Positions 21,516 through 33,457 of a stretch of DNA of 64,000 bases are shown here, in pieces (the stretch's first letter is position 1; every line of letters starts with the position of its first letter). This stretch comes from Proteles cristata cristata (Eukaryota; Chordata; Mammalia; Carnivora; Hyaenidae): positions 1,922,001 through 1,986,000 of the forward strand of contig JAESUZ010003490.1 of assembly GCA_017311185.1 (NCBI GenBank), written 5' to 3'. Under the pieces are notes generated by a model. The model saw nothing but the letters and a program-made list of their open reading frames with translations. It had not been told where the DNA came from and ran no database searches. A program made the translations under genes and the position numbers.

Positions 21516-23330
21516 CGAGTGGAGCCTTGTACCCATGCTGCCTTTCAGAGGGACAGGCTCCCTGCAGTCCTCGGACCCCTCTGGTGTGATGGATGGGCGA
21601 TGGAGGGGCCGACATGTGACTCCTCCAGCCCCTCCCTGCCGGCCCCTCCCTCCGCTTCATCTTGTCCTCAGCTTCTCTGGAACGAGAATGCTTTCTTCCT
21701 TCGAGTGGTCACCAGCCTGCTGCCTGCCAGTTTTCAGGACACTTGCTGCTGAACTGTGTTCCGATCGAAAGAAACACAATTACTCGGAGACTTGAGGGCA
21801 ATTGTGAACACTTGCAATCTGCCTTCTTGTTCAATACTCCTTGGAGTGTCTTCACTTGAGAGGCTTGGAAAGCCATCTTTGGGTGGAGGATGATCTATAC
21901 GGCCGTTGGCTCTATCTCATGGCTCTATCTCGGGGACCGGGATGGTCAGCTTTGTGCCTCTCCAGGGCGAGGGGAGGGAGTTATTTTTATTTAAGCATTA
22001 ATGTGAGGACCTGAATCCGGGCCAGAGGTGACATCTCGCCTCTTTCAGGTGCAAGCCAATTTGTAGGGAGGTAGCAGAGGGGATTGTTAGGTATGCCGGG
22101 GCTGTTTGGAGAGCCCTCGGGAGAGAAAACCAGAGGGGGAGGCGCTGTCAGAAGTTTCTTGCTGGTTTGCACAGTGCTTGGAGGTAATATTTTAAGACAG
22201 CTCGGGAGGGTCAGAGGTTCCTACTCTTAGAGTCTCATCAAAGAGCTAAGTGACACCCAAAGGGGATGAATAATTCTTCCAGAATTCTGAGTCCCAAGCT
22301 TCCTTTGCTTTCTTGTTAAAATAGGCGATCGTGTAGAGGGATGCCCCTAACCCCCATTGTAAGGTGCAGCTAGAAGGAAATACTAAGCAGATTCTGTCTT
22401 TGTAAGCAGGCAGGGGTGACCCGGGAAGGGAACAGGAAGAGACATGAGCCGTAAAGGGCTTTGGCCCCTGCCCGAGCCCTGCGGTCACTCCCTAGTGATG
22501 GGAAAGGGGCATCTAAGCCTCCCCCTGGCCCGTTCCCTGCCGCGCTGCCCTCCTTGCACTGGGGATCCCTTCACCTCCCTCCTGCCGGGCAGCCAGCCCG
22601 CCTGGACTGAGGGGAGGAGGGCGCAAGGACATTCCACCAGTTCTCTTGCTCTGGGCCGTAATGGCGAGCCATCGATGTGGAGTCTGGGGGGCACCAGCTG
22701 CCTCCTGTGGGCTCCTGAGTACCTGGAACCCTCCGAGCGTGGCTTGGCTTGACAAGCTGTAGAGAGTGACCATGAAGGAGCCTCTTAACTGTGGCTCCGT
22801 GTTCTCGGGGAGCCCGCGTCTGTGGCTTCCAGGCCTGATCTCTGTTCTGACTGTGCCCCACCGAGCAGACAGCAACGGTAATTATAAACACTTCGAGGGC
22901 CGCCATTCGCTTCGCTTGGCAAGGTGACTCAGAACATTAGGTCAGAATTCCAGAAGGAGGAACAGCGATCCGCCCCGGCCTCCCATCACATCCCTGCTCT
23001 CCCGCGCTCTGTCCAAAATATCGGTGATGGAACTGGAGCCAGCTTCTAGGGGGCCCTGAGCTCTGTCACAGCAGAATTCATTCTGTGCTTTCTGCTGGAT
23101 GAAGCTGCAGGTCGCCCCCGCCCCGTGGTGGAAGGGTCGTGGTTTGTCTTCTCGCTTGTGTCTGCTCCTCTGCAGAGCCTTTGAACTTGGGCTGAGGGAG
23201 CAGGCTCAGGAGAGGGAGGAGGTGCGCTGGAGAGGGAGGTGTGTCCAGTGAGGAGGGCCGCGCTGTTGTCTGTGATTTGTCAGTGCTGGGAAACAGGACT
23301 TGTGTGTTGGTCTGTGGGAAACTTTGCCCT
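21516..23330. other. unique noncoding stretch
   Basis: No repeat recognised. GC-rich around 22440-22760. A possible conserved-type patch (22875-22930) contains GGTAATTATAAACA and CGCCATTCG. Several overlapping frames (22444-22906) on both strands have no domain. Confidence 0.45.
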
Positions 23331-23334
23331 GGGT

Positions 23335-23410
23335 TTTAAATTGTAAGCTCCGTGAGGGTTGGGCAGGTTCTGTCTTGCTCACAAGCTGTACCTGCAGAGC
23401 CAGGATCCGA
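23335..23410 (+). repeat. possible L2 3' end fragment
   Basis: 'ttgtaagctccgtgagggttgggcaggttctgtcttgctcac' closely matches the sense L2 3' motif. Confidence 0.6.
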
Positions 23411-26125
23411 GCTCTGAGCAGGAGTCAGGAGCGGACCCAAGGCGCTAAGCGGGTATCCAGTGTAAGCTTCTCCAGCCCTCCCTCCCCGCCGCTGCCCAGG
23501 GCAGAGGGCCTTGTCTGGGTCTCATCTGCCTGGGCACCCTTCCCCTTCTGCTCAGGGTTTAGCCCGCAGAGTCTGAGGGGAAGAACTTGAATGGAAAATT
23601 TCATTCCTGTTTCAGGAAAGGGCAAGAAAAATATTTGTTTCCATCATCAAAGGGGAAATTTAAGTCAATGACAATGGAAGCTATTTCTGGCCATTCACAG
23701 GCTAGGAAGAGGAGGGAGTGGAGTTGAGTCAAACAGGGCGGAGGAATTCAGGCACTGTAAATTTTAGGGGTGAAATAACAGCATAGAAATAAAAACTCCC
23801 TGAGGAAGCATAAACCAGGCCTTAATCAAACATAAACAGCAAACTACGTACGACTCACTCACATCGGCGGCGGTGGGGTTTGAGCTTGGCTGTGGGAGTG
23901 AGGCGCCACCCAGAAGGGTGCTCTCTGGGTGCTCGGGGGAGCAGGCCCGGGTTTTCCCCTCCTCAGGCCAGGGAGCTGTTGACGGCGGCCAGCTTCCGCA
24001 CCGCGGCTCCTTCCTACCTCTGCTCGGTGTCTGAACTGGAAAAGCTCGTTGTGGAGTTTGTGGGTCGCTGGATTAGTTGGACACAGGTGGCGATGCGAGG
24101 GCCACACGGCAGTGAGCAGACCCCGTATGGGAGCTGTGTGTCCTGTTGGTCAGAGACAGGTTGAGAAAGAAGCAGTTGATTAGAATAATCTGGAGGAGGG
24201 GGTAGGTGAGGCAAGATGGAGCGTTGGTGCTGATTGACACTAGGTGGTGAGTACAGGGGGTTATCCTGTTCATCCCTTTATGTTTATGAATGTTTGCAAA
24301 TGCCTGTAGTGAAAGGTCACAAAATAAAGGAAGCAGCTGACTGACCTGGAGAAGCCCCCACCCCCCACCCCGCCACCTGGTCTCAGACGTCACCCCCTTG
24401 TGTCACATAGAAGCCTGTATTCTCATCTCTTCTACACAGACAGACTCTTCATAGACATAGGTCCCAAATCCATAGGGAAGCAGGAAAGAAGAAAATGCGA
24501 GACAGACTTCTATCAGGGTTTTGCCTGAGACCTTTGCCTTGTCCCGTGGACTTTGAGAGACCCATGCTTTTGGAGAAGCACCTTGGGTTCTCCCTGCCTG
24601 CAGGCTGGATGGAGCTCCATAAACGTCCAGGGAGATGGGAGGCCAGCTGGACCCTGGCTGGATACTGCAAAGATCCAAGTTTCCAGTTCCCGAGGAGGCC
24701 TTTGCTGTCGGCCCAGCAGCCCCTCGGGGGGCACACGCCCTTCCTCTGACCGGCACCCCTTCTTCCCTGGCAGTGCTGGGGGCGTGGGCTCCCATAGGGG
24801 CCGCCGTGGCCACGTGGAAGGGCAGTTGTCCACGCTGGCACCTAGTGGCCTCAGCTGGAGGGACTCCTCCCGGTTGCCAGGGTGGGGAGCAGGAGCCGGC
24901 GAAGCTTCTGCCACTGCAGGGGTCAGGAGAGGCCTCCAGGTCGACCGCACACCGGCTGTCGTCTGCACAAATGCTCACTAATGGGGAACAATTCCTGGCT
25001 TCGAATTCGTGCCTGCATGCTGCGTGCATTCACCATTTACTCCTCGCTGGTTCGCTTCCTGCTCTGCAAGGTGCTCGTGATACGGTTTTCTTTTGGGGGG
25101 TGGCTCCGTTTCCCAGGCGATTATTTTGTAGCCATTATGTTCGGGGTATTATAGGGGACTATAAAAGGAGGAACAGGTAGCCCGCCCCCCCCCACCCCCC
25201 AGAGGATCTTGCGGTTTTGTGGATGGAGCCCGAAGCCTGGGACAGGGGTAGCAGGGGAATCTTCTATGTCACTAAGTGGTTGCTTCGAGAGCTCCTCGGC
25301 TTGGCCCATCACACCCCCTCCGTCCTCAGCCCTCGGCTTTTCTGTACCTGGAGGAATCGGTAGGTGAGTGGCGGGGAGAGCCGGTGCTGTAGTCTCCCAG
25401 ATATCCCCCCAGATCTCTCCCGTCACCCTGAAATAACTTCCCTCCTTCCCTGGCTTCAGGCTAGTGTCAGTGTCAGTTGGTTTTGCTTTTAATTGGGGAG
25501 AGGAGAGACCATGTCCGAGTGGATGGCTGTAGGTCATCCTCATAGTCAACAGAGGCTGGCTCCATCCCAACCTGGACCTTCACCTCTGGTGTCTCCTCCT
25601 CACCCTGCTTGGCAAATGTAGTGTCAGCCCTGTGGCTCAGAGGGATGGGTGGCAGATGCTGTCCCCACCTCTGTGACCCGCTGCTGGGTCTTCTCAGACT
25701 TCTGAGCCTCAGGGGCCGGGACTGACCAGGATCACGTGCACCTGACCCGTGTACTTTGCCAACCAGCTGGAACGTGGAGGAGGGCGGGGAAGGGGAGTAA
25801 GGATCTGGGCTGCTGCAGCTAGAATTCTGGTGCTGTTAAAATTGTCACTTTGTCACTTGGTATATCAGAAAGTGGCCTCCGGAAAGAGGGCCTCGGTGAG
25901 ACCTTGCCTGTGACGGGTGCAGGCTGTCTGGCACTAATTACCCTCCTCAGCACAGTTGGGGTGAGCGTGTTCACCTTGCAGGCTTGAGGTGGCTGTCCCT
26001 CTTTTTCACCCCCTGCGTTGCCTGAGTTGGCATCATTGTCTCTTCCCGACCACTGGCACCGTCTCCCCGGCCGGGCGCCTCCTCCCTCTCTTCCTCTTCC
26101 TGTCTGTTTACTGGGTGGCCATCCA
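23411..26125. other. unique GC-rich noncoding stretch
   Basis: No repeat recognised. Between 24500 and 25030 three plus frames and two minus frames (to 208 codons) are open together, a sign of low stop-codon content. A TATAAAAG motif lies at 25160-25167, followed by a C-rich tract (25183-25200). Confidence 0.45.
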
Positions 26126-26386
26126 CGGGAATTTTACAAAAATGCAAATTGGATCCTGTTCTCCCTGCTTCAGATTCTGAAACTGCTCTCCCTGTGGCCT
26201 GTGGGCACTGATGCGAGTTCTCCAGGGCTCACATGCCTTTCGGGATCTGACTGCCTTCCTTTTCAGCGTCCCCTCTTGCCACTCCCGTACACACCCCTAA
26301 GGTTGCACCGTGCGACCCGCTGCCGTTTCTGAACGTTCTCCACCGAGTCCGACCTCCCCACTTGCACACCTGCTGGTTCTTCTGCC

Positions 26387-26402
26387 AGAAATATTCACCT
26401 GC
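26387..26402. repeat. target-site duplication, left copy
   Basis: This 16-bp sequence recurs perfectly at 26658-26673 after the SINE's poly(A) tail. Confidence 0.92.
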
Positions 26403-26657
26403 AGGGGCGCCTGGGTGGCTTAGTCGGTTAAGCGTCCGACTTTCGCTTGGGTCATGATCTCGCGGTTCGTGGGTTCGAGCCCCGCGTCGGGCTCTGTGCT
26501 GACTGCCAGCTCAGAGCCTGGAGCCTGTTTCAGTCTGTGACTCCCTCTCTCTCTGACCCTCCCCTGCTCACACTGTCTCTCTCTCTCTCCTAAAAATAAA
26601 TAAAACATTAAAAAATTATTAAAAAAATGACATCTCATTAAAAAAAAAAAAAAAAAA
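26403..26657 (+). mobile_element. felid SINE, young full-length copy
   Basis: Head 'aggggcgcctgggtggctta', A-box-like 'tggcttagtcgg', B-box-like 'gggttcgagcc', 'gactgccagctcagagcc', CT-rich body, AAATAAATAAAACA, an A-rich stretch and a terminal A19 run. The perfect 16-bp flanking duplication and long homopolymer tail point to a recent insertion. Confidence 0.97.
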
Positions 26658-26862
26658 AGAAATATTCACCTGCGTCCTTCACGGGTGCTCCTGTTTCCCA
26701 TTCAGATTTCATCTCAGACGGTGCCTTTTCGGTGACGCCTTTTCTGCCACCCCTGTTTGCTTGCTGTTGCTTTATTTGAAGACCCTCCATGCCTCGTTAC
26801 TGTATGACGTAGGTCTGCAGATGCTTATCCGCAATTCTGCTGTTTTGAAAAGCAGAACTTTG

Positions 26863-27087
26863 AGGGGCGCCTGGGTGGCTTAGTCGGTTAAGCGTCTGAC
26901 TTTCGATTAGGTCACGATCTCGCAGTTCGTGGGTTCGAGCCCCGCGTCGGGCTCTGTGCTGACTGCCAGCTCAGAGCCTGGAGCCTGTTTCAGAGTCTGT
27001 GTCTCCCTCTCTCTCTGACCCTCCCCTGCTCACGCTGTCTCTCTCTCTCCTAAAAATAAATTAAAAAAACATTAAAAAAAAAAAAAA
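26863..27087 (+). mobile_element. felid SINE, young full-length copy
   Basis: Same orientation and subfamily as the copy 206 bp upstream, with 'gggttcgagccccgcgtcgg' and an A-rich tail. Perfect 16-bp duplications flank it: 26847-26862 and 27088-27103. Confidence 0.97.
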
Positions 27088-27103
27088 GAAAAGCAGAACT
27101 TTG

Positions 27104-27544
27104 GTAACTCACTTGGCTGTAGAGCTCTCCCTTGAACTGTCTTGTGACTCTGCAGTATTTCTTGATCTCGGCTTAGAGCATCTGTATAAACGTTTTGCTG
27201 AAGAAATCCCGGTGTGTTTGATCACAGGCACTGATACCCGCTCCCCTGGAGGTGGGGAGTTGGGGGGGATTAAGAGGGGGGCAACGAGTGCTGTATGATA
27301 CATGACATACATGGTACATGCACCTGTTACCTGTCCGAACAGAAACGCCTCATCTCAAACCATCTGGCCCAAGGGCTTTGGAGAAGGGAGCATGGGCCTT
27401 TATTTACTGGTTCAAGTTGGCTTTTTCCCACTAGCACGAAAAGACTTGGACTGTGTCCTGTTCAGCACTTTGATGTTTCAGTAGAGTCTTCAAGAGTGAC
27501 TGGCGCTGTTAGAATAAATACCCAGTAAGAGTCCACTGGATGAA
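27104..27544. other. unique noncoding stretch
   Basis: No gene or repeat recognised. Confidence 0.4.
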
Positions 27545-27771
27545 TGGATAATAATAGCTAGCATTTATTAACATTTATTAAGTGCCCACTGTGTGCTAGG
27601 CTTCGTTCGCAATGCTTCCTTATTTCTGCTCGTTTAATTTTCCCAGCAGTCCTATGAGAAGGTACTTATTTTACCCCTGTTTTATAGATGGGAAAATTGA
27701 GGCAGCTGCTGGTTAGGTACCTTGCCCAGGATCCCATGGCCAGGAAGTGGAGAGCTTGGTTCAGGCAGCTT

Positions 27772-28020
27772 GATTTTTTTTTTTTATTTTTATTTTTTTT
27801 AATTTTTTTAAAAATATTTTTATTTATTTCTAGGAGAGAGAGAGAGAGAGAGCGTGAACAGGGGAGGGTCAGAAAGAGAGGGAGTCACAGACTGAAACAG
27901 GCTCCAGGCTCCGAGCTGGCAGTCAGCACAGAGCCCGACGTGGGGCTCGAAGCCACGAACCGCAAGATCATGACCTAAGCGGAAGTCGGACGCTTAACCG
28001 ACTAAGCCACCCAGGTGCCC
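27772..28020 (-). mobile_element. felid SINE, young-type copy
   Basis: Long T-rich left end (27775-27830), 'taggagagagagagagag', 'gctggcagtcagcacag', head 'aagccacccaggtgcccc'. 'ttgattttttttt' on the left and 'gtgattttttttt' on the right suggest a target-site duplication. Confidence 0.93.
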
Positions 28021-28051
28021 CGTGATTTTTTTTTTTAAATAGATATTTTGG

Positions 28052-28254
28052 AGATTTTTTTTAGTGTTTATTTTTGAGAGAGAGAGAGAACACATGTGAG
28101 TAGGGGAGGGGCAGAGAGAGAGGGAGACGGAGAATCTGAAGTGGGCTCTACGCTGTTGACAGAGAGCCCCGTGTGGAGCTCAAACTCATGAACTGTGAGA
28201 TTGTGACCGGAGCTGAAGTTGGACGCCCAACCTACTGGGCCACCCAGGTGCCCC
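28052..28254 (-). mobile_element. felid SINE, older subfamily
   Basis: Body 'gagtaggggaggggcagagagag', 'tctgaagtgggctctacgctg', head 'gccacccaggtgcccc'. It lies about 30 bp from the previous copy in the same orientation. Confidence 0.92.
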
Positions 28255-28570
28255 CAGGAAGCCCGGTTTTGAACCACTGGGCTCTTCTGCCTCTGTGGAG
28301 GCTGGGAGCGTGGTGCTTAGCGCTTCAGGCAAAGCTGGAGGAGAACATGGGAGCGACCGGGAGGCCTCTCTGCCTTGTCTCACTGCAGTGTTTGCAGTTT
28401 CTTGGAAAAGTATGCTCAGCCCTGGAGCATTTTTGATAGGGGAATAAAGTGACTGGGTGTGGGAATTAAAAAAATAAGTCTCAGTGGTCACTGAATGTTT
28501 TCCTGAGTGCAAAACGGACCTCAGCGGTTTCAGAAACAGTTTCTAAAGTAATCACTGTCTTTGTAATCAC

Positions 28571-28702
28571 CTTGTCCTGTATCTAGAAGGATGACAAACC
28601 CAAGGCCCAGAGAGGTAAAGTGACTGGCCTGAGGTTGCACAGCTGGTGTGCAACGTAGGGACCCAGATCTGATACCCGCCAGTGGGTGCTTTAGCTCTTG
28701 TC
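28571..28702 (-). repeat. MIR fragment
   Basis: 'aggcccagagaggtaaagtgactggcctgaggttgcacagctggtgtgcaacgtagggacccagat' corresponds to reversed MIR ('gaggcacagagaggttaagtaacttgcccaaggtcacacagctagtaagtggcagagcc'). Confidence 0.7.
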
Positions 28703-28704
28703 TC

Positions 28705-29355
28705 AGGGAAGGCCCTGGGGGTGAGGGCTGGGTTATGGGCTGAGGGCTGGGTTGTGTGGTTTTCAGCTCTGACCTTAGAAATGCTACCTTGGTTGGTTAG
28801 TTTGTGGGCTGACCCCCTGGCTTGTGAATAGGTGACAGACAGACTTTGAGAACACAAGAAGTAGTCACAGAGGCTGTTCTCTGCCATCAAGGAGGGGTGC
28901 GGGGTGTATGTGTGTGTGTGTGTGTGTTGGGGGGTCGTTTTCTGAGCTTCATGCAGACAGAACTGAGGATTGATTGGGTCTATCAAATCAGTTAGTTACA
29001 GTGGCAGCTGCTTTTACAGTCACGTCACAAAAATTGAGCCTCTCCAAACGCCCCCTGAGGTCACTGGCTGATTGGGTTGTTCTGGGGAGGCCCTAGTTCG
29101 TGAGTAGAACCAGGTAAGAGGGACCTGTAGCACAGGCTCCTCATTCTGTTCAGGAGAAATTTGCCCTTGACTTCAAGTAGATCTTTCAGTCTCCACAGAG
29201 AGAGACGAACTGCCTTTCCCAGGAATGGGTCGGAACTTTCCTCCTCCCTACCCTTAGATTTCAGTTTGCAGAAGTTTTGCTGTTGGTGGGCAGAGAGAGG
29301 GCACAGATTTGTTTTTGTTTTTGTTTTTTTTTTGCTTATTTTCTTTATTAATATA
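28705..29355. other. unique noncoding stretch
   Basis: It contains a short (TG)n run at 28907-28927 and otherwise nothing recognised. A TTTTTG-rich patch (29309-29335) precedes the next SINE. Confidence 0.4.
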
Positions 29356-29357
29356 TT

Positions 29358-29466
29358 TTTAAAGAGATTTTATTTTTAAGTAATCTCTACACCCAGCGTG
29401 GGGCTCGAACTCACAACCCTGAGATCAAGAGTCACATGCTCTACCAGATTGTCCTCACCAAAGTTC
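29358..29466 (-). mobile_element. short CAN-type SINE fragment
   Basis: 'taaagagattttatttttaagtaatctctacacccagcgtggggctcgaactcacaaccctgagatcaagagtc' is the short form with a bipartite 'attttatttttaagtaatctctacaccca' end. The head is decayed. Confidence 0.75.
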
Positions 29467-29513
29467 ATGTTCTAAAAAATATACTGGGCTCAGAAGTAAC
29501 ATAATGTAAAAGA

Positions 29514-29556
29514 CTTTTTTAAATGTTTATTTATTTTGATCAAGTGGGATAGGGAC

Positions 29557-29593
<37 letters not shown>

Positions 29594-29724
29594 ATCCTGA
29601 GCAGGCTCTTCACTGTCAGCACAAGCCAGACATGGGGCTGGAACTCACAAACCACCGTGAGATCATGACCTGAACCAAAACCAAGAGTCAGATGCCTAAC
29701 TGACTGAGCCATCCAGGCGCCCCA
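29514..29724 (-). mobile_element. carnivoran SINE, older subfamily
   Basis: GA-rich run (29558-29592), 'atcctgagcaggctcttcactgtcagcac', 'caagagtcagatgcctaactgactgagccatccaggcgcccc'. No clean target-site duplication seen. Confidence 0.88.
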
Positions 29725-29884
29725 CCATAAAAAATTTTTGATAAAATCTCCCAAAATAGCAATATCAACTCTTAACCTGTGTATCTAGTCCTTGCATCTT
29801 GCTAGCTGTCTTCTATTTTTCTCTCCTTCTGGGCTCTCCAATGTTAACACTGATAAAACTTTGTATATATTTCTTTCCTTTAAA

Positions 29885-30685
29885 AATTAAAAGAAAAATT
29901 TTCCGAGTGGCTTTAGGTTTATAATAAAATTGAGAGGAAGACTCAGAGATTTCCCATACATTGCCCGGTCATCGTATCCCAGAGTGGTACATTTGTTACA
30001 ACTGACAGACTTACAGTGACACATTGTAATCACCCAAAGTGCATAGGTTCACTCCTGGTGGTGTCCATTCCTTGGGTTTGGACAGATGTCTGATGACATA
30101 TGTAGCCATCGTTAAAATATCATACAGTGTTTTCACTGCTGTAAAATTCTTCCCCTTGCCCGCCCTCCCTGGCAACTACTAATCTTTTTATCATCTCCCT
30201 AGTTCTTCCTTTTGCAGAATGTCATAGAGCAGGACGCATACAGTACATAGTTGTCACGCTGGCTTCTTTTAACTCATTAATATGCATCTATTTCTCTTAA
30301 AAAATCAGATCACATTATACACAGTTTTTGACTTGCTCTGCCTTCAGTTTTCACCCTGTGTATACACCTCAACGTCAACATTTTCGGTGGCCGCAGAATG
30401 CTCCATTGTATGGATATAACCTCATTTAACTAATCCTCTGTGGTTGGACAGCTGGGTGGCTCGGCTTTGCCTGTATAAACAGTGTGACAGTGAACATCCT
30501 TGAATAGCCCTTTTTAAAAAAAAAAAAAAAACCACTTGTTTGATTATTGCCTGAGGAGACATTCCTCTGTGTGGAGTTGCTGGGTCAAAGTGTGTGTGTT
30601 TTGGAGGGGGGATGAAGGCTCTGATATGTTCTGCCAAGTTACGTGAGTGAGTCGTAGTTACCTTGCTGGTACTTCCTCGCTCAGC
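29885..30685 (-). repeat. old L1 (L1M) 3' region, antisense
   Basis: Ordered phrases: 'tttataataaaattgagaggaagactcagagatttcccatacattg', 'agagtggtacatttgttacaactgacagac', 'gggtttggacagatgtctgatgac', 'aatgtcatagagcaggacgcatacag', 'tccattgtatggatata', 'tgaacatcctt', 'gttgctgggtcaaag'. All fit the antisense of an L1M 3' segment. Within it, a 16-bp A-run lies near 30515-30531. Confidence 0.75.
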
Positions 30686-30689
30686 TGGC

Positions 30690-33455
30690 CTCAGGGCCCT
30701 CTGATAGCAAAATAAGCTCATTTCAATATTTGTGAATGATTTAGAAAGGAGACCTGTCCTGGGCAGGAGGGGAGACAGCAGCTAGTGGGTGCCCAGAAAC
30801 CGTGCCGTGCATGGTACCCCGCGTGATGAGCCACCTGGAGGGTGCGGGGAGCGTGTGTCACCTCACCTGGAGAGGAAGACGATTCCAGGGTCTTATTTGA
30901 ATTTCTTCCTGCAAAACAGCTCTACATTTTGGAGAAATGGGATTATTAAAGAGGTTTTCAGCACCTCCAGCTGCATTTGGAAGAAGCTGTATTTCCTTTG
31001 GCGTGGTTGTAAAAGACAAGTAAATAAACTTTTTTTTTTTTTTAAAAAAGAAAAAAGGTAAATGGTAATATTTTGCATTTCCAGGATCATGTTCTGTCCT
31101 TTAAACCCAGAGGGTGCAACAGTAAATTACTTGATTCCTTCTAACGATGCCCCTATGTGGGAGGCATGTATAAACCTCTATTAAGGGCGGACAACATGGT
31201 AAACCCAAGCTCCAAAATGTGTAATTTCTTACCCAGTGTGGGTGGGCCAGAAACCCATAGTGGGGTTTTACTAGCGAGTAAGTCTGGGTGTTTGGTAGGG
31301 GGGTCACTGAGGGTGTAAAGAGGTTTCTCAAAGGTGTATTTATTTACATGAGTTAGTGAAAAAGGGTCTGTCCTCTGTCTGTCTCTCTCCCTCCTCCTTT
31401 GCTTCTCTGTATGTGAGTCCCTTTTGGAGCGCTGATGTGCACAGTGAATTCGGCTCAGCCAGCAGGCTGTTAAAAGCATAATCAAATCAGAACCTTCGTT
31501 TTCTGACTTACGTAATTTTGCAGAACGGACACAGAGGCTCCTGGGAAAAGCTGCCTGTCCTCCTGTTAATTTTAAGGTCCATTTATAAAATCAGAAGCTG
31601 TGTTGAGTAGAGCAATATGAAATGGAACTTGCCTATTAAAACAAATTTTTTTTTTGGTCTGATAGCCTTATTTAACCTTCCTGCGTCTCAGAGGTTGGTG
31701 GCCTTTGCCTATGGCGCCTTCATGGAAAAAGTTCTAAAAATAGCTCTTGTTTGTTGTTGAATAATGACTGGGGAGGGTGGATGGTAGAGTTTCCAACTTC
31801 TTTCAGTCAGCAAACCGGACAGAGGGCGGCCAGCGCAAAGGAAAGCTGTGGGCTTGAGTGTTCCAGTACCGCTGTGGCTTGCCGTGGCTCTGGGTTTCGT
31901 GGGTGCTGCACGCAGCGTGTCTGTGCCTCTCGAATGCCCTCTCCTCCCCGCTTGTACTCCAAAAGCTTCAGTTTATGTCTGCCTTCCAAACAGGTAAAGG
32001 ACACCTGCATGATTCAGAGCCTCCTAAAACTTTGGTCTCGATGTTTCTCAGCATGGGCTCTAGGGGTCCTTGGCCTCTATCCTCACAGCATTGAAGAGGA
32101 TGGGAGCTGAAAACACGGGTTTCCTTCTATCTGTTTCAGGGACTCATCATAACGTAGTCGAAGGAGCACTGGCCAGGGGTGGGACCCTGGAGTTCAAGTC
32201 TCTAGTACACTTGCCCTCGAACAAGACTTTGATGTCTTTTCTTGGCGAAACCGGAGAATTGGATTACATTCCGTTCCTAATTCCAAAAGGTTTTGTGTCT
32301 TTGTGTCTCAAAGCACTTTCAACTGAATAACGAAACTTCTGGAAGTATTGGCCCAGGACACCCTGTCCGGTCTTCCTGGCTGTGTTTCCAAGAGGTTTCT
32401 TGATGAACCCTCAACCAAATCAAACTGCCAGACAAAGGCACCTTGTTTCTTCCAGTTCTCTGAACCCAGGAAGGGGCAGGCGCGAGGAGGTGGGAACTTG
32501 GGTTACCAGTAGCTTCTCCAGAAGGAGAGTTGAGATGTCACGGAAGGAAATACGGGATGTAAGCAGACCGTCGCTTTATCATGGGGAGGCCGCATGGGGG
32601 CTTAGCGTTTGCTCTGCGACCTCCAAACAAGGCCTGAGAACCCGAAGGCATACATCTGTGCAGTGGGGATGTGAGCGTGGACGCCCTCGTGATTCCTGGA
32701 GCCCGGTATCACGTGACTGCTAGTGTTTAACCCTCCTTTCTGGTAACCTCACTCTATGTCCTGTGTCCCTCGGGGGCTGTCTTTGAGCACCGAAGGCATA
32801 TATCAACCACCCCAAGGATCTGCTTATTTACAGAGGAAAGTGTTTCTTGTAATACTTTCTGTTTTGTAATGCAACACCACTCAAGCATCTAGGGTGATAC
32901 TGTCTCACCAGAGAGTTACACTCTCACCCCAGCTGTTTACAGAGTTGCCTTCTCCTGAGTTGCTTTTGGTGTTCCAACCTCGTTTTTTAAAATCCTACTA
33001 AAGAAAATGTCAGTGGGGACATTTGTCTACCACCTCATTGTGTTCTGTTCTTATTACTAAGCGAGAAATTCTGTGGAAATTTAGTAATAAGAAAAGTTTG
33101 GTTCTCTTAGAGAAACTGATAAGCTTTGTTCCTTTTGATAAAGAAAATTCTATAAATGATCTTGTTGCCCTTTTTACCTGAGCTACCAGGAAGCTTAGAG
33201 CCAGCAGTGAATAGTCATTGGCCTCATTAGTGGTGTATTAATAACATACCTTGTTATGTGTGTGCTTTTTTAAAAATTTTAATTTTATTGTTGGTTTCAC
33301 GTCTGTTTTTGTTAGTCATCTCAGAGCTCTTGTGGAAAGAGATGGGGTAAAAATAATTTAAAAATGAACACACACACACAAATAAAAAGGAGATTGCAAA
33401 GATTTCATGCTGCTAGAAAAATGCAAAAACTTTCTGAGAGGGACTGAGACTCATT
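30690..33455. other. largely unique noncoding stretch
   Basis: No gene recognised. A-rich/T-rich tracts occur at 31030-31060. A weak MIR-like phrase lies at 32160-32260 ('gagcactggccaggggtgggaccctggagttcaagtc'). Frames at 31751-32110 and 32382-32723 (plus, up to 119 codons) have no domain; an AT-rich zone follows (32980-33460). Confidence 0.45.
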
Positions 33456-33457
33456 CT

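Larger units (their letters stand above)
26130..26830 (+). repeat. L2 LINE fragment split by a SINE
   Basis: 26130-26402 ('aaaatgcaaattggatcctgttctccctgcttcagattctgaaactgctctcc' ... 'tgctggttcttctgcc') and 26674-26830 ('ttcccattcagatttcatctcagacggtgcc') follow the sense L2 order ('aatgcaaatctgatcatgtcactcccctgcttaaaaccctcc' ... 'ctcaaatgtcacctcctcagagaggcc'). Confidence 0.65.
27545..28330 (-). repeat. MIR split by two SINEs
   Basis: 27545-27770 ('aataatagctagcatttattaacatttattaagtgcccactgtgtgctaggc' ... 'tttatagatgggaaaattgaggca' ... 'cttgcccaggatcc') is a well-preserved reversed MIR. Its end resumes after the SINEs at 28255 ('aggaagcccggttttgaaccactgggctc'). Confidence 0.8.

Noticed and set aside
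24403..25180. Set of long overlapping frames (208, 181, 151, 142 codons)
   Set aside because: Five frames open at once on both strands is a composition effect; no recognisable protein and no splice structure.
26403..27087. tRNA gene candidates (A- and B-box motifs)
   Set aside because: They are the tRNA-derived heads of SINEs; no complete cloverleaf is present.
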